In this document: piece by piece, positions 1-6,089 of the stretch | How positions within the stretch are numbered: position 1 is the first letter of the stretch | Layout: each line of letters starts with the position of its first letter | NCBI GenBank assembly: GCA_902767065.1 | Contig: CACXFW010000383.1 | Location: 1-6,089 of the forward strand | Source: an uncultured Lachnospiraceae bacterium | Lineage (GTDB): Bacteria; Bacillota; Clostridia; Lachnospirales; Lachnospiraceae | DNA length: 6,089 nt | Reading direction: 5' to 3' | Notes under the pieces: generated by a model | What the model saw: the letters and a program-made list of their open reading frames with translations, nothing else | Told to the model about the DNA's origin: nothing | Databases searched by the model: none | Program-made: the position numbers and the translations under genes

Positions 1-94
1 GACCTCAGACCATCCGTGCTTCGCACGTATGCCGCGTCTTGCGACGCTCCTGTCTGAGGTTGTGGGGGAGGTTCCTGCTTCGCAGGCAGACAGG
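1..94. repeat. Intergenic hairpin cluster, probably a dispersed palindromic repeat (left end cut)
   Basis: A 9-bp outer stem (2-10 with 52-60) encloses two perfect small hairpins: CGTGC-TTC-GCACG (15-27) and GCGTC-TTGC-GACGC (34-47). A third, CCTGC-TTC-GCAGG, sits at 74-86. Segment 49-56 can instead pair with 87-94 over 8 bp, which would open the outer stem. On the minus strand two of the tips contain GCGAAGC, known as an unusually stable single-stranded DNA mini-hairpin. No T-run follows, so this is not an obvious terminator. The design resembles clostridial extragenic palindromic repeats. A small frame runs through it from the end of the neighbouring gene in another phase, and I do not believe it is coding. 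Confidence 0.7.
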
Positions 95-111
95 CTGTGA
101 ATAGTAACAGT

Positions 112-138
112 GTACCATATTTCCGGGAAAATAGGTAC
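112..138 (-). other. Imperfect hairpin just after the downstream yfhO-like gene
   Basis: GTACC (112-116) pairs with GGTAC (134-138), and TATTT (118-122) with AAATA (129-133 region), with single-base bulges and a tight CG-rich loop. It lies 7 bases past the stop codon. No run of T follows it on the minus strand, so it is not a standard intrinsic terminator. It could slow polymerase or protect the 3' end of the message. Confidence 0.45.
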
Positions 139-144
139 TGCAGC

Positions 145-2997
145 TCAATGCCGCCTTCTCCGCCTGCAAACCAGCGCATAGCCTGTGACAAAAAGTACAA
201 GGCCGGCAAGGGACAAAAGTGCGCCTTCCCTTCCCCACGGTGTCCGGTAGAAAAGGACAATCTCATGTTCCCCGGCATCCAGACACAGCCCCGTATAACA
301 CTCGTTTGCCTGAAGCAAAGAAGCCTCCTGCCCATCCACCCGGGCGCTCCAGCCCCGGCTCCAGGGGATCTGGAAAACCATGACGCGCGGATCCTGAAGC
401 CGGATCGATCCCGTGATGATGTCCGGGCCGAAGGAAACATCCTGGAGGCTGTTTTCATTCAGCGCCCTGATCTTTTCCGCAAAGTCCCCGCGCGCAACAT
501 TTATCACGCGGATCCCCTCCAGATGATAGAATCCTTTTTTGGTAAACCGGATTTCCACAAGATCCTCCCGGTCCTTCGGCGCATATCCAAGCGAAACAAG
601 ATAGTCCTCCCTGTTAAGCGTATATGTCTGCTCATCGGACAGAAGATGAACCCGTTTGGAAATGCCGGGGGCCGTGACCTTCATGGAGGCACCGATGCCA
701 TCCGGCTTCAGTCCTTCAAAGCGGATCAGCACATCGCAGCCTGCCTTGCGCAGATAAGGGATCTGAAGCGTGGCTCTTCGTTTTTTCACCCGGTATCCGT
801 CCGGGGTCCGCTCAATCCCCTTCGTGCCTTCCGGAAGCGGAATCTCACAGGAGAGAATCCCGCTCAGGAGCGCCTCCTTATCCGCAAGGTGAAGGGCACT
901 CCCCGGATCCGTATCTTTGGAAGAAACCTCATCCGGTTCCGTCTTTCCGGAAGCAATATCTTCTGTTTCCGCGGCCAGGACAGCTTCCTCCTTCTCTCCC
1001 GCATTCCCGGAAGGCGCATTTTCCGGCATAAGCTTCAAGACATCGTCATCTTCCAGGACTACCGCGCTGAGCATGAGCTCCTCGATCTTATCGCCGGACA
1101 GATCTTCCATTGCCGAACAGGGCAGGACCAGATCCGAGGTATACCCAAAGGCCAGCGGGGATTCATTTTCCCAGACCGCCATCTTCCCGTCCGTCCATAC
1201 CTGCCGGTCAAACCCGTAAGGAAGCTGGGCGCTCTGGTTTGCGCGGGTCTGGAAATACCTGACGCCAGCCAGGGCCTCCGCCCCGCTTCTTCCATCCAGG
1301 GAATGAATATGGAGCATCGTCGTCAGCCCGATATTCTCCAGATCCATCAGATAGCGGATCTGCGCCGCGTTCAGTACACTGTTGTAGATCTGTACGCCCG
1401 GATACCCCAGCTGCAGGGCCGCATTGTCCTCCCCGGATCCGTCCCAGATCCCGTCGACCCGGTAGAACCCGTCCTTCCAGACATCCTTTCCCTTCTGCCC
1501 GGATCCTGCTGCCAGAGCATAGTTCGCGTATTCCGAATCAGAGAAAAAGGACTGTGTCGTTCCCGCGTCCGCGTAGTATCTGGTCAGATTCCCGAACCTT
1601 CCCCCAAATGTGAAATATCCGTTCAGGACTGCCGATACAGCCGTGAAAACCAGCACAAACCCCGCGGAAGAAATCCCTCCCTCCCCTCCCGGGAAACGCG
1701 CGGGAATCAGACAGACTAAGAGTGTAAACACCGTAAGCTCCGCCGCGGCCAGAAGGTGGAAGACACTGACCGGATAAAGTGCGGTCAGGATCGCGACGGC
1801 AACGTCAAACAGAACCGTCACCGCAATCAGGGCCCTTCTTTGAGTCACATGCTGCTCAAAGAAGTGTCCGGCTGCGAAGGTAACACAGACCGCCGCTGCA
1901 AGGCTGATCAGGTACACCCACCGGTTGTTTTCCGTATGCATGACCGCCATGATGAACCCGCCCGCGGGCAGAAGGAGAAACAAAAGCAGGGCAAGCAGGA
2001 TCCGTTTCAGGCTTTTCCATTTCCCGTATCCTGCTGCGAAAATAAGAACAATCGCAGGGAGCACCGTCACGGTAAAGTTCAGGTGGGTCCCGTTCCCGGA
2101 GGCTTCCAGCGGGCTGATCAGGTTAATGGCCCAGGCAAAGTATCTCCGCGCATCTTCATAGTACAGAAGGTTCCCGCTTTCGGAAAGGTTCGCGGACCGG
2201 TAGGAATTGAAGTACCGGTTCAGAGTCGGAAGAAGCGTCACGAAACTGAGCAGAAGTCCCACAAGGTATGCGCTGACCATGCGAACAAGCAGGGAGAAGA
2301 ATTCCCTCACCCGCCTTCCCTTCGGATGCAGTACAAAAAAGCGGATCAGGACATAGATCAGAAGCGCCACGGAATTGATGTACATGAAGTAATAATTGGA
2401 AGTAAATCCCAGGTACACCATGACGGTAAACAGGGCAAAGGAATGTTTCCTTCCCTGTTCCATCATGTATTCCGCGCCGAGCAGAAGAAGCGGCAGCACG
2501 ATCATGGGAGCAAGATAGACAGGATGTACGATCCCAAGTTCAAACACATACCCGCAGAACAGGTATGTGACGGCACCGGCCAGAACCTTCGCCCCGCTCT
2601 TTTTCCAGTAAAACGCGTACAGGGAGAATGCCAGCCCTGCCAGATACATCCTCAGAAGGATCAGAAAATCATACAAAGTCTCCGTGTGCTTCGCCGGTAC
2701 AAAGATGGAAAGATAGTCCAGCGGATGAAAACGCACGATGGCATTGATGTCATCGCCCATTCCGATGGTATAGTCGTAGGTGCGCAGAAAAAATCTTCCG
2801 TGGAGAAGATTGTCCGCGGATTCCCTGAGCCACTCCCCCATGTACCGAAGCTGCAGAATATACTGGGACTGGCCGTCCCCGTTTCCGACCAGCGACTTTC
2901 CTGCTCTCAGAAACGGAAAAAAGACCGCGAGTGCCAGAAGGGCAAAAGCGGCCGTATAGACCAGGACATATCTGCGGTTCATTCTCGTATCACGCAT
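145..2997 (-). CDS. YfhO-family membrane glycosyltransferase (GT-C type), downstream paralogue
   Basis: This 950-residue YfhO-family protein is collinear with the gene before it. A first membrane segment (about 9-30) leads to an external loop with DGQSQY (41-46), YDYTIGMGDDI (74-84) and RFHPLDYLS (89-97). Membrane blocks follow near 107-257 and 307-460, carrying SNYYFMYI (200-207), SPLEASGNGTHLN (295-307) and HTENNRWVY (354-362). The polar external domain (about 461-922) has FYRVDG (511-516), YGFDRQVW (594-601), GWSARVDGQ (882-890) and AGEHEIVLFYRTPW (908-921). A last span (about 925-943) ends in five arginines. The predicted even number of spans puts both ends inside the cell. Unlike its paralogue it carries an acidic low-complexity stretch at 651-700. 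ATG at 2995-2997 is preferred over Met6 because GGAGG sits 7 nt before it. The start overlaps the upstream stop by 8 nt, implying coupled translation. The likely role is extracytoplasmic sugar transfer to a surface polymer; the substrate cannot be read from the sequence. Confidence 0.93.
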   Translation of the reverse strand: MRDTRMNRRYVLVYTAAFALLALAVFFPFLRAGKSLVGNGDGQSQYILQLRYMGEWLRESADNLLHGRFFLRTYDYTIGMGDDINAIVRFHPLDYLSIFVPAKHTETLYDFLILLRMYLAGLAFSLYAFYWKKSGAKVLAGAVTYLFCGYVFELGIVHPVYLAPMIVLPLLLLGAEYMMEQGRKHSFALFTVMVYLGFTSNYYFMYINSVALLIYVLIRFFVLHPKGRRVREFFSLLVRMVSAYLVGLLLSFVTLLPTLNRYFNSYRSANLSESGNLLYYEDARRYFAWAINLISPLEASGNGTHLNFTVTVLPAIVLIFAAGYGKWKSLKRILLALLLFLLLPAGGFIMAVMHTENNRWVYLISLAAAVCVTFAAGHFFEQHVTQRRALIAVTVLFDVAVAILTALYPVSVFHLLAAAELTVFTLLVCLIPARFPGGEGGISSAGFVLVFTAVSAVLNGYFTFGGRFGNLTRYYADAGTTQSFFSDSEYANYALAAGSGQKGKDVWKDGFYRVDGIWDGSGEDNAALQLGYPGVQIYNSVLNAAQIRYLMDLENIGLTTMLHIHSLDGRSGAEALAGVRYFQTRANQSAQLPYGFDRQVWTDGKMAVWENESPLAFGYTSDLVLPCSAMEDLSGDKIEELMLSAVVLEDDDVLKLMPENAPSGNAGEKEEAVLAAETEDIASGKTEPDEVSSKDTDPGSALHLADKEALLSGILSCEIPLPEGTKGIERTPDGYRVKKRRATLQIPYLRKAGCDVLIRFEGLKPDGIGASMKVTAPGISKRVHLLSDEQTYTLNREDYLVSLGYAPKDREDLVEIRFTKKGFYHLEGIRVINVARGDFAEKIRALNENSLQDVSFGPDIITGSIRLQDPRVMVFQIPWSRGWSARVDGQEASLLQANECYTGLCLDAGEHEIVLFYRTPWGREGALLSLAGLVLFVTGYALVCRRRRRH

Positions 2998-5746
2998 TCC
3001 TTCTCCTCCGGCGGGAGACAGTTTCCCGGATCACCAGCACCAGGAAAGCAAGAATGGACAAGATCGCAAAGAGCCGTCCCACCGCGCTCCCCGGCGTCTC
3101 ATAAGTAAGCAAAATCGTGTGGCTGCCCTCCGGAAGCAGGATTCCCTGATACAGGATGTCAGCAGTCAGAAGCAGCGTCCCCTCTTCGGCTGCCTCCGTC
3201 CCAGATACCTTTTTCCCATCCACGACCCACGTCCAGCCCTCTGCCATGGGTACGGACAGGACAAGGATCCTGGGATCGTCAAAGTTCACCGTCCCGCTGA
3301 TCCGGCCGTCTTCCACACGCTCCTCCTGAAGCGGCTTTTGATTCATGGCAGCAATCCGCTGGTCAAAATGCGCCATAGGAACAGAAAGAATCTGCGCGGA
3401 GGACAGTTCGTATCCCCCCTTCTTCAGGAAGGTCAGCTTTGCGCTCTGGATTCTATCCACATCGCTTTGACCCAGATGTACCAGGTAGTCTTTTCTTCCG
3501 GTGTTATAGAGCTGCTGGCTGCTTCGGACATTGATGCTGGTCCTGCAGCCTTTTGTTTCCAGGCGAAGGTTCGCGATCTCATCCGGCGCGTCGAGCCCCT
3601 TCAGGAGAAGGTACGAGTCGCAGCCTGCCTTCTCCTCCCAGGAAAACGTCATGGAGCTTTTCCTGCCGGCATGGACAACTCCGTCTTCGTAAGACAGCCC
3701 TTCTCCCTTTTCCGGAAGCATAAGGTCCTGCGCGGCAATCCGTATGGATGGCTGTGTAATCTCCTTCAGTCCCGCGTCCCGAAGCACACGGGCCACATCC
3801 TGCGCCCCGGCATCCGGGCACTCTGCCACGACCGCTTCCAGCTGGACCATCTCTCTCTCCAGAGCATCCAGCTTGTCATAGTTTTCTCTTGTGATAAATG
3901 CGTCCAGGCTGTGCCCGAACGAAAGAAGCTGCCGGCACTCATAGACGCTTACCTTCCTGTTTCCGAAGACCGGCTCCTCAGAGAATCCGTACGGAACGCA
4001 GGCTCCATTATGGGAAGGACTTGCGATGTAATACTTTACATGAGCCAGGCTCAGGGAAACCGGGCGGTCATCCAGGCCGCTGATCGTTGTAATCGCGCCA
4101 AGCCCCAGGTTATTCTGGCTGATCATCGCGTCCATCCAGTCTGCATTCAGGATGCTGTTGTATTCCGACGTGCTGTTGTAATCCGAAAAAATCGAGCTGT
4201 TCTCCCGGCCATGCTTCACCTGGTCTGCCTCAATCCGGTAGAAGGAGTCGTCCCGGATCAGCTCCGCCCCTCTGGAGCGGTAGAACTTCTGATAGAGAGG
4301 AATCGTCTTCCCGGCCTTGACATACTCTTTGGTCAGCGCCCCGAAGGAAGAAGAATAAGACAGATAGCCATTCACCAGGGTGGAGGCGCAGGTGACAAGG
4401 AGCACACAAAGACGGACCGCCTTCACTCCTTTCCTTCTCACAAACGGGGCAAGAAGAAGCATAAGGCATACAGCAAGCTCTATGGCGGCTGCCATGTTAT
4501 AAACATTCACCCCCATAAGACACGTCTGCAGGAGGGTCATCCCCAGGAACACAGCCGAAACAGTCAGGACACATCGAAACTGCCGTTTCGTCAGGGCCGC
4601 GAAGCAGTCCGCGGTCAGGACAACCGCCATCGCCAAGCACAGTGCAAGCAGGAAAACCCAGCGGCTGTTCTCCCGGTTAAAAAACGCGAGAACATACCCC
4701 GCCCCGGGGATCAGAAGGATCACGAGACAGGCGAGGAGCATCTTTTTCAGTGTTCCGTAGGTCTTCCAGGAGAGTCCGAACAACGCGGCAAGCGCCGGAA
4801 GCACAATCACCGCGTAGTTCAGATTGGTTCCGTTTCCGGAGCTCTGAAAGGGACTGATCAGATTCAAAAACCACGCGGCATACCGTCTCTTGTCCGCATA
4901 TACCAAAAGCTGAGCCGCTCCGGCGCTCTGCGGAAGCCTGGCGCTGGACAGATACCTGCGGATCATCGGATACAGCGTCATCATGGACATCGATAATCCC
5001 AGAAGGTACAAAGAGGCCATCTTCAGGAAGAGCAGAAGAAACTGTTTTCCCCTGTCACGCACAAACCGCTCCGGGAACCGGACCAGCACATAGAAAAGAA
5101 GTCCCGCCGACATAATGTACATGAAGTAGTAGTTGCTCCAGAATCCCAGAAAGACAGAAAATACAAACAGGCATAAGCCTTGTCTCTTCATGACCTTATC
5201 TGCCCCAAGCAAAAGAAGCGGGAATACGATAAAGGGGGCTGCATAGATGGGATGATTCACCACACGGATCAGCATGAATCCGCAGAACACGTAGACAAGC
5301 GCTCCTGACAGCACATTCATCCATGCCGCGCCGCGCGCCGAGGCAAAGGCAAAAACGGAAAACGCCAGTCCTGCCGCGTAGAAGCGGAGGATCAGAATCA
5401 CTTCATACAGGATCTCCGTATGAGATGCCGGAACAAAAACGGACAGGAAGTCAAACGGGTGAAAACGGACAATCTGTCCGATGTCATCTCCCAGTCCAAT
5501 GGAAAAATCGTAGGAAGGCAGGGTGAAACTGCCATGCGCAAACCCGTTCAGGACAGAACGAAGATACTGCCCCATATAGCGCAGATAAACGATGTACTGG
5601 CTCATACCATCCACCTTTTTCACCAGCGAGGTATGAGTGATCAGAAAAGGAAAAAAGACCAGCGCGGACACACCCAGAAACAGCAGCGTATACCGGATCA
5701 CATAGGTACGGTCCAGCCGGTCGGATCTTTGGTGAACGATATTCAA
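2990..5746 (-). CDS. YfhO-family membrane glycosyltransferase (GT-C type), upstream paralogue
   Basis: This 918-residue polytopic membrane protein belongs to the YfhO family (Pfam YfhO). In B. subtilis, YfhO moves sugar from undecaprenyl phosphate onto lipoteichoic acid outside the membrane; donor and acceptor here are unknown. I see about 13-14 hydrophobic segments: one near 15-36, a block near 112-260, another near 309-460, and a last one near 891-907. The first external loop carries DGMSQY (47-51 region) and YDFSIGLGDDI (79-89) then RFHPFDFLS (94-102), acidic positions typical of GT-C catalytic loops. SNYYFMYI (204-211), SPFQSSGNGTNLN (298-310) and NRENSRWVF (357-365) follow. A polar external domain spans about 461-890, with family-typical FYRIE, YGF and GWTWVVDGKKV (837-847) plus LPEGSHTILLTYETP. 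The C-terminus is poly-Arg, consistent with a cytoplasmic tail. TTG is the chosen start because GAGGA lies 7 nt upstream and an in-frame stop lies at 5762-5764. Family assignment is strong; enzymatic activity is inferred. Confidence 0.93.
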   Translation of the reverse strand: MNIVHQRSDRLDRTYVIRYTLLFLGVSALVFFPFLITHTSLVKKVDGMSQYIVYLRYMGQYLRSVLNGFAHGSFTLPSYDFSIGLGDDIGQIVRFHPFDFLSVFVPASHTEILYEVILILRFYAAGLAFSVFAFASARGAAWMNVLSGALVYVFCGFMLIRVVNHPIYAAPFIVFPLLLLGADKVMKRQGLCLFVFSVFLGFWSNYYFMYIMSAGLLFYVLVRFPERFVRDRGKQFLLLFLKMASLYLLGLSMSMMTLYPMIRRYLSSARLPQSAGAAQLLVYADKRRYAAWFLNLISPFQSSGNGTNLNYAVIVLPALAALFGLSWKTYGTLKKMLLACLVILLIPGAGYVLAFFNRENSRWVFLLALCLAMAVVLTADCFAALTKRQFRCVLTVSAVFLGMTLLQTCLMGVNVYNMAAAIELAVCLMLLLAPFVRRKGVKAVRLCVLLVTCASTLVNGYLSYSSSFGALTKEYVKAGKTIPLYQKFYRSRGAELIRDDSFYRIEADQVKHGRENSSIFSDYNSTSEYNSILNADWMDAMISQNNLGLGAITTISGLDDRPVSLSLAHVKYYIASPSHNGACVPYGFSEEPVFGNRKVSVYECRQLLSFGHSLDAFITRENYDKLDALEREMVQLEAVVAECPDAGAQDVARVLRDAGLKEITQPSIRIAAQDLMLPEKGEGLSYEDGVVHAGRKSSMTFSWEEKAGCDSYLLLKGLDAPDEIANLRLETKGCRTSINVRSSQQLYNTGRKDYLVHLGQSDVDRIQSAKLTFLKKGGYELSSAQILSVPMAHFDQRIAAMNQKPLQEERVEDGRISGTVNFDDPRILVLSVPMAEGWTWVVDGKKVSGTEAAEEGTLLLTADILYQGILLPEGSHTILLTYETPGSAVGRLFAILSILAFLVLVIRETVSRRRRRNA
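3005..3009 (-). promoter_or_regulatory. Ribosome binding site of the downstream yfhO-like gene, inside the upstream gene
   Basis: GGAGG on the minus strand, 7 nt before ATG 2995-2997. It lies within the CGG-AGG-AGA-AGG arginine codons that end the upstream protein. It favours this start over the internal ATG at 2980-2982 (Met6), which has no such site. Confidence 0.8.
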
Positions 5747-5753
5747 AAGGCTA

Positions 5754-5758
5754 TCCTC
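5754..5758 (-). promoter_or_regulatory. Ribosome binding site fixing the TTG start of the upstream yfhO-like gene
   Basis: GAGGA on the minus strand, 7 nt before TTG at 5744-5746. An in-frame TGA at 5762-5764 blocks any longer form, and the next in-frame Met is residue 48, beyond the first membrane segment. These facts together support the unusual TTG start. Confidence 0.75.
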
Positions 5759-5858
5759 AGATCATAAAAACAACGTAACTATTCAGCGCTCTGAGACTGT
5801 ATAGATCCGGTGCTCACTCATGCCTGAGCAAAGCAGGATCAGGATCAGGAAGCTGAAC

Positions 5859-5886
5859 AAAATACCGCCAAAAAGCGCAAAGGCAA
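5859..5886 (-). promoter_or_regulatory. Weak sigma-A-like promoter candidate for the yfhO-like pair
   Basis: On the minus strand TTGCCT (5881-5886) and TATTTT (5859-5864) are separated by 16 bases. Each matches only part of the consensus. The -35 box lies in the repeat copy nearest the genes. If used, transcription would begin near 5852 and leave a leader of roughly 105 nt. It is listed because the genes need a start downstream of the terminator and I see nothing better; it remains speculative. Confidence 0.2.
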
Positions 5887-5931
5887 CCGCTTGATATAAC
5901 AAAAAGCACATAGGCAACAGCCTGATATAAC
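5870..5931. repeat. Two contiguous 31-bp direct repeats
   Basis: Positions 5870-5900 and 5901-5931 are head-to-tail copies of a 31-bp unit beginning AAAAAGC and ending TGATATAAC on the plus strand. They match at 27 of 31 positions. The spacing is close to three helical turns, so both copies face the same side of the DNA, as expected for a repeated protein-binding site. An alternative is a local duplication inside a former coding sequence: in one reading frame two of the four differences are silent (CAG/CAA, GCT/GCG) and the others are Tyr/Phe and Val/Ala. Confidence 0.85.
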
Positions 5932-5933
5932 GG

Positions 5934-5956
5934 AAAAGGGGAGAGAAATCCTCCCC
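5934..5956 (-). terminator. Intrinsic terminator after the partial gene
   Basis: Read on the minus strand, a 6-bp stem GGGGAG/CTCCCC (5951-5956 with 5938-5943) with a 7-nt loop is followed directly by TTTT then CC (5937-5932). It begins 19 bases past the stop of the partial gene, the usual place for a Rho-independent terminator. The T-run is short, so termination may be incomplete and some readthrough into the yfhO-like pair is possible. Confidence 0.55.
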
Positions 5957-5974
5957 CTCTCATGTAAAACTCAA

Positions 5975-6089
5975 TCAGAAGAACCTTTTGCGCAGATGAT
6001 CGTCCGCATCAGAAACATCCATCTTCTGCCCCTGACGGTCAGGCCCGGCCCATCCTCCGTCCTCAATAGACCAGGAAGCGGGTGTTGAC
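5975..6089 (-). CDS. C-terminal end of an unrecognised gene, cut by the window edge
   Basis: An open minus-strand frame enters from the right edge and ends at TGA (5975-5977), giving 37 complete codons. The visible tail is polar and charged: it contains SIEDGGWAGPDRQGQKMD and ends in DDHLRKRFF. I do not recognise the family. A soluble or cytoplasmic C-terminus fits the composition. Two points suggest a real gene end rather than a chance frame: the acidic/basic composition is protein-like, and a good terminator hairpin lies just 19 bases past the stop. It is on the same strand as the two yfhO-like genes but is separated from them by about 228 bp and that terminator, so it is probably a separate unit. 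Confidence 0.55.
   Translation of the reverse strand, partial: STPASWSIEDGGWAGPDRQGQKMDVSDADDHLRKRFF

Larger units (their letters stand above)
5783..5963 (-). pseudogene. Possible small single-span membrane protein with a one-base frame break
   Basis: Two overlapping minus-strand frames lie between the terminator and the upstream yfhO-like gene. The first starts at ATG 5961-5963 (49 codons, stop 5814-5816) and reads MRGGGFLSPFPLYQAVAYVL. The second, open to TGA 5783-5785, contains ATG 5909-5911 and reads LYQAVAFALFGGILF, then a hydrophobic run, then the charged tail SEHRIYTVSER. Removing one T from the CTTTTTG run near 5900-5906 joins them into one protein of about 59 residues with a membrane segment. 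Neither start has a good Shine-Dalgarno, and the terminator overlaps the first codons, so this may be chance or a decayed gene. No family recognised. It ends 36 nt before the TTG start. Confidence 0.25.

Noticed and set aside
5..238. A 77-codon minus-strand frame over the end of the downstream yfhO-like gene and the hairpin cluster
   Set aside because: It overlaps the real gene in another phase and is otherwise a translation of the palindromic repeat.
97..4996. Three long open plus-strand frames (97-1719, 1756-3108, 3119-4996) opposite the yfhO-like genes
   Set aside because: Their products are rich in Arg, His, Gln, Pro and Lys with no domain or membrane pattern, and they lie fully antisense to clear family members. 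They are a side effect of GC-rich codon use on the other strand.
5758..5768. TATGAT hexamer just before the upstream yfhO-like gene as a -10 box
   Set aside because: No -35 at proper spacing, and transcription would begin within or after the ribosome binding site.
5811..5830. Inverted repeat TGCTCA / TGAGCA with an 8-nt gap in the leader
   Set aside because: Only 6 bp, with no T-run and no partner sequence to suggest a riboswitch or attenuator.
5834..5850. Short tandem CAGGAT repeat (2.8 units)
   Set aside because: Too short to call a functional repeat. In the small hydrophobic frame it simply encodes alternating Ile and Leu.
6031..6043. Perfect dyad CCTGAC-G-GTCAGG inside the partial gene
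   Set aside because: It lies within coding sequence and has a one-base centre, too small for an RNA loop. No promoter is near it, so it is probably chance.
1..6089. CRISPR array, tRNA, rRNA, phage or insertion sequence genes
   Set aside because: No regularly spaced repeats, no tRNA-like cloverleaf with conserved arms, and no transposase or phage-like frame was seen on either strand.

Overview
The window looks like chromosomal DNA of a Gram-positive anaerobe in the Clostridia, most likely a Lachnospiraceae-type genome with moderate to high GC. That placement is inferred from AGGAGG-like ribosome binding sites, a TTG start, codon use, and the two proteins, which belong to a family common in Firmicutes. 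Nothing in the window fixes the species.

Almost all of it is one two-gene transcription unit on the minus strand, read from right to left. Both genes encode large polytopic membrane proteins of the YfhO family (GT-C fold; lipoteichoic acid or other cell-surface glycosylation is the known role of the Bacillus subtilis member). They are full-length paralogues. The upstream copy (2990-5746, 918 aa) starts at TTG. The downstream copy (145-2997, 950 aa) starts at ATG inside the end of the first gene, with an 8-base overlap. Its Shine-Dalgarno lies within the poly-arginine codons that end the first protein, so the two are probably translationally coupled.

Region by region from the right edge: 5975-6089 is the last 37 codons of an unrecognised gene on the same strand. 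It is followed by a likely intrinsic terminator (5934-5956). The 5747-5974 gap holds a 31-bp direct tandem repeat, two small overlapping hydrophobic frames that join into one single-membrane-span protein if one base is removed, and a weak promoter candidate. Next come the two yfhO-like genes. To the left of the stop at 145 there is an imperfect hairpin (112-138), and then a cluster of hairpins (1-94) with two mutually exclusive pairings. This looks like a dispersed intergenic repeat cut by the window edge.

How the genes may work together (inference): two YfhO paralogues made in matched amounts could transfer two different sugars, or the same sugar to two acceptors, outside the membrane from undecaprenyl-phosphate-linked donors. 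The donor-making GT2 enzyme and the GtcA-type flippase known from B. subtilis and Listeria are not in this window. I did not find a clearly new system. The least ordinary parts are the paralogue junction, the acidic insert in the downstream protein, and the two non-coding flanks.
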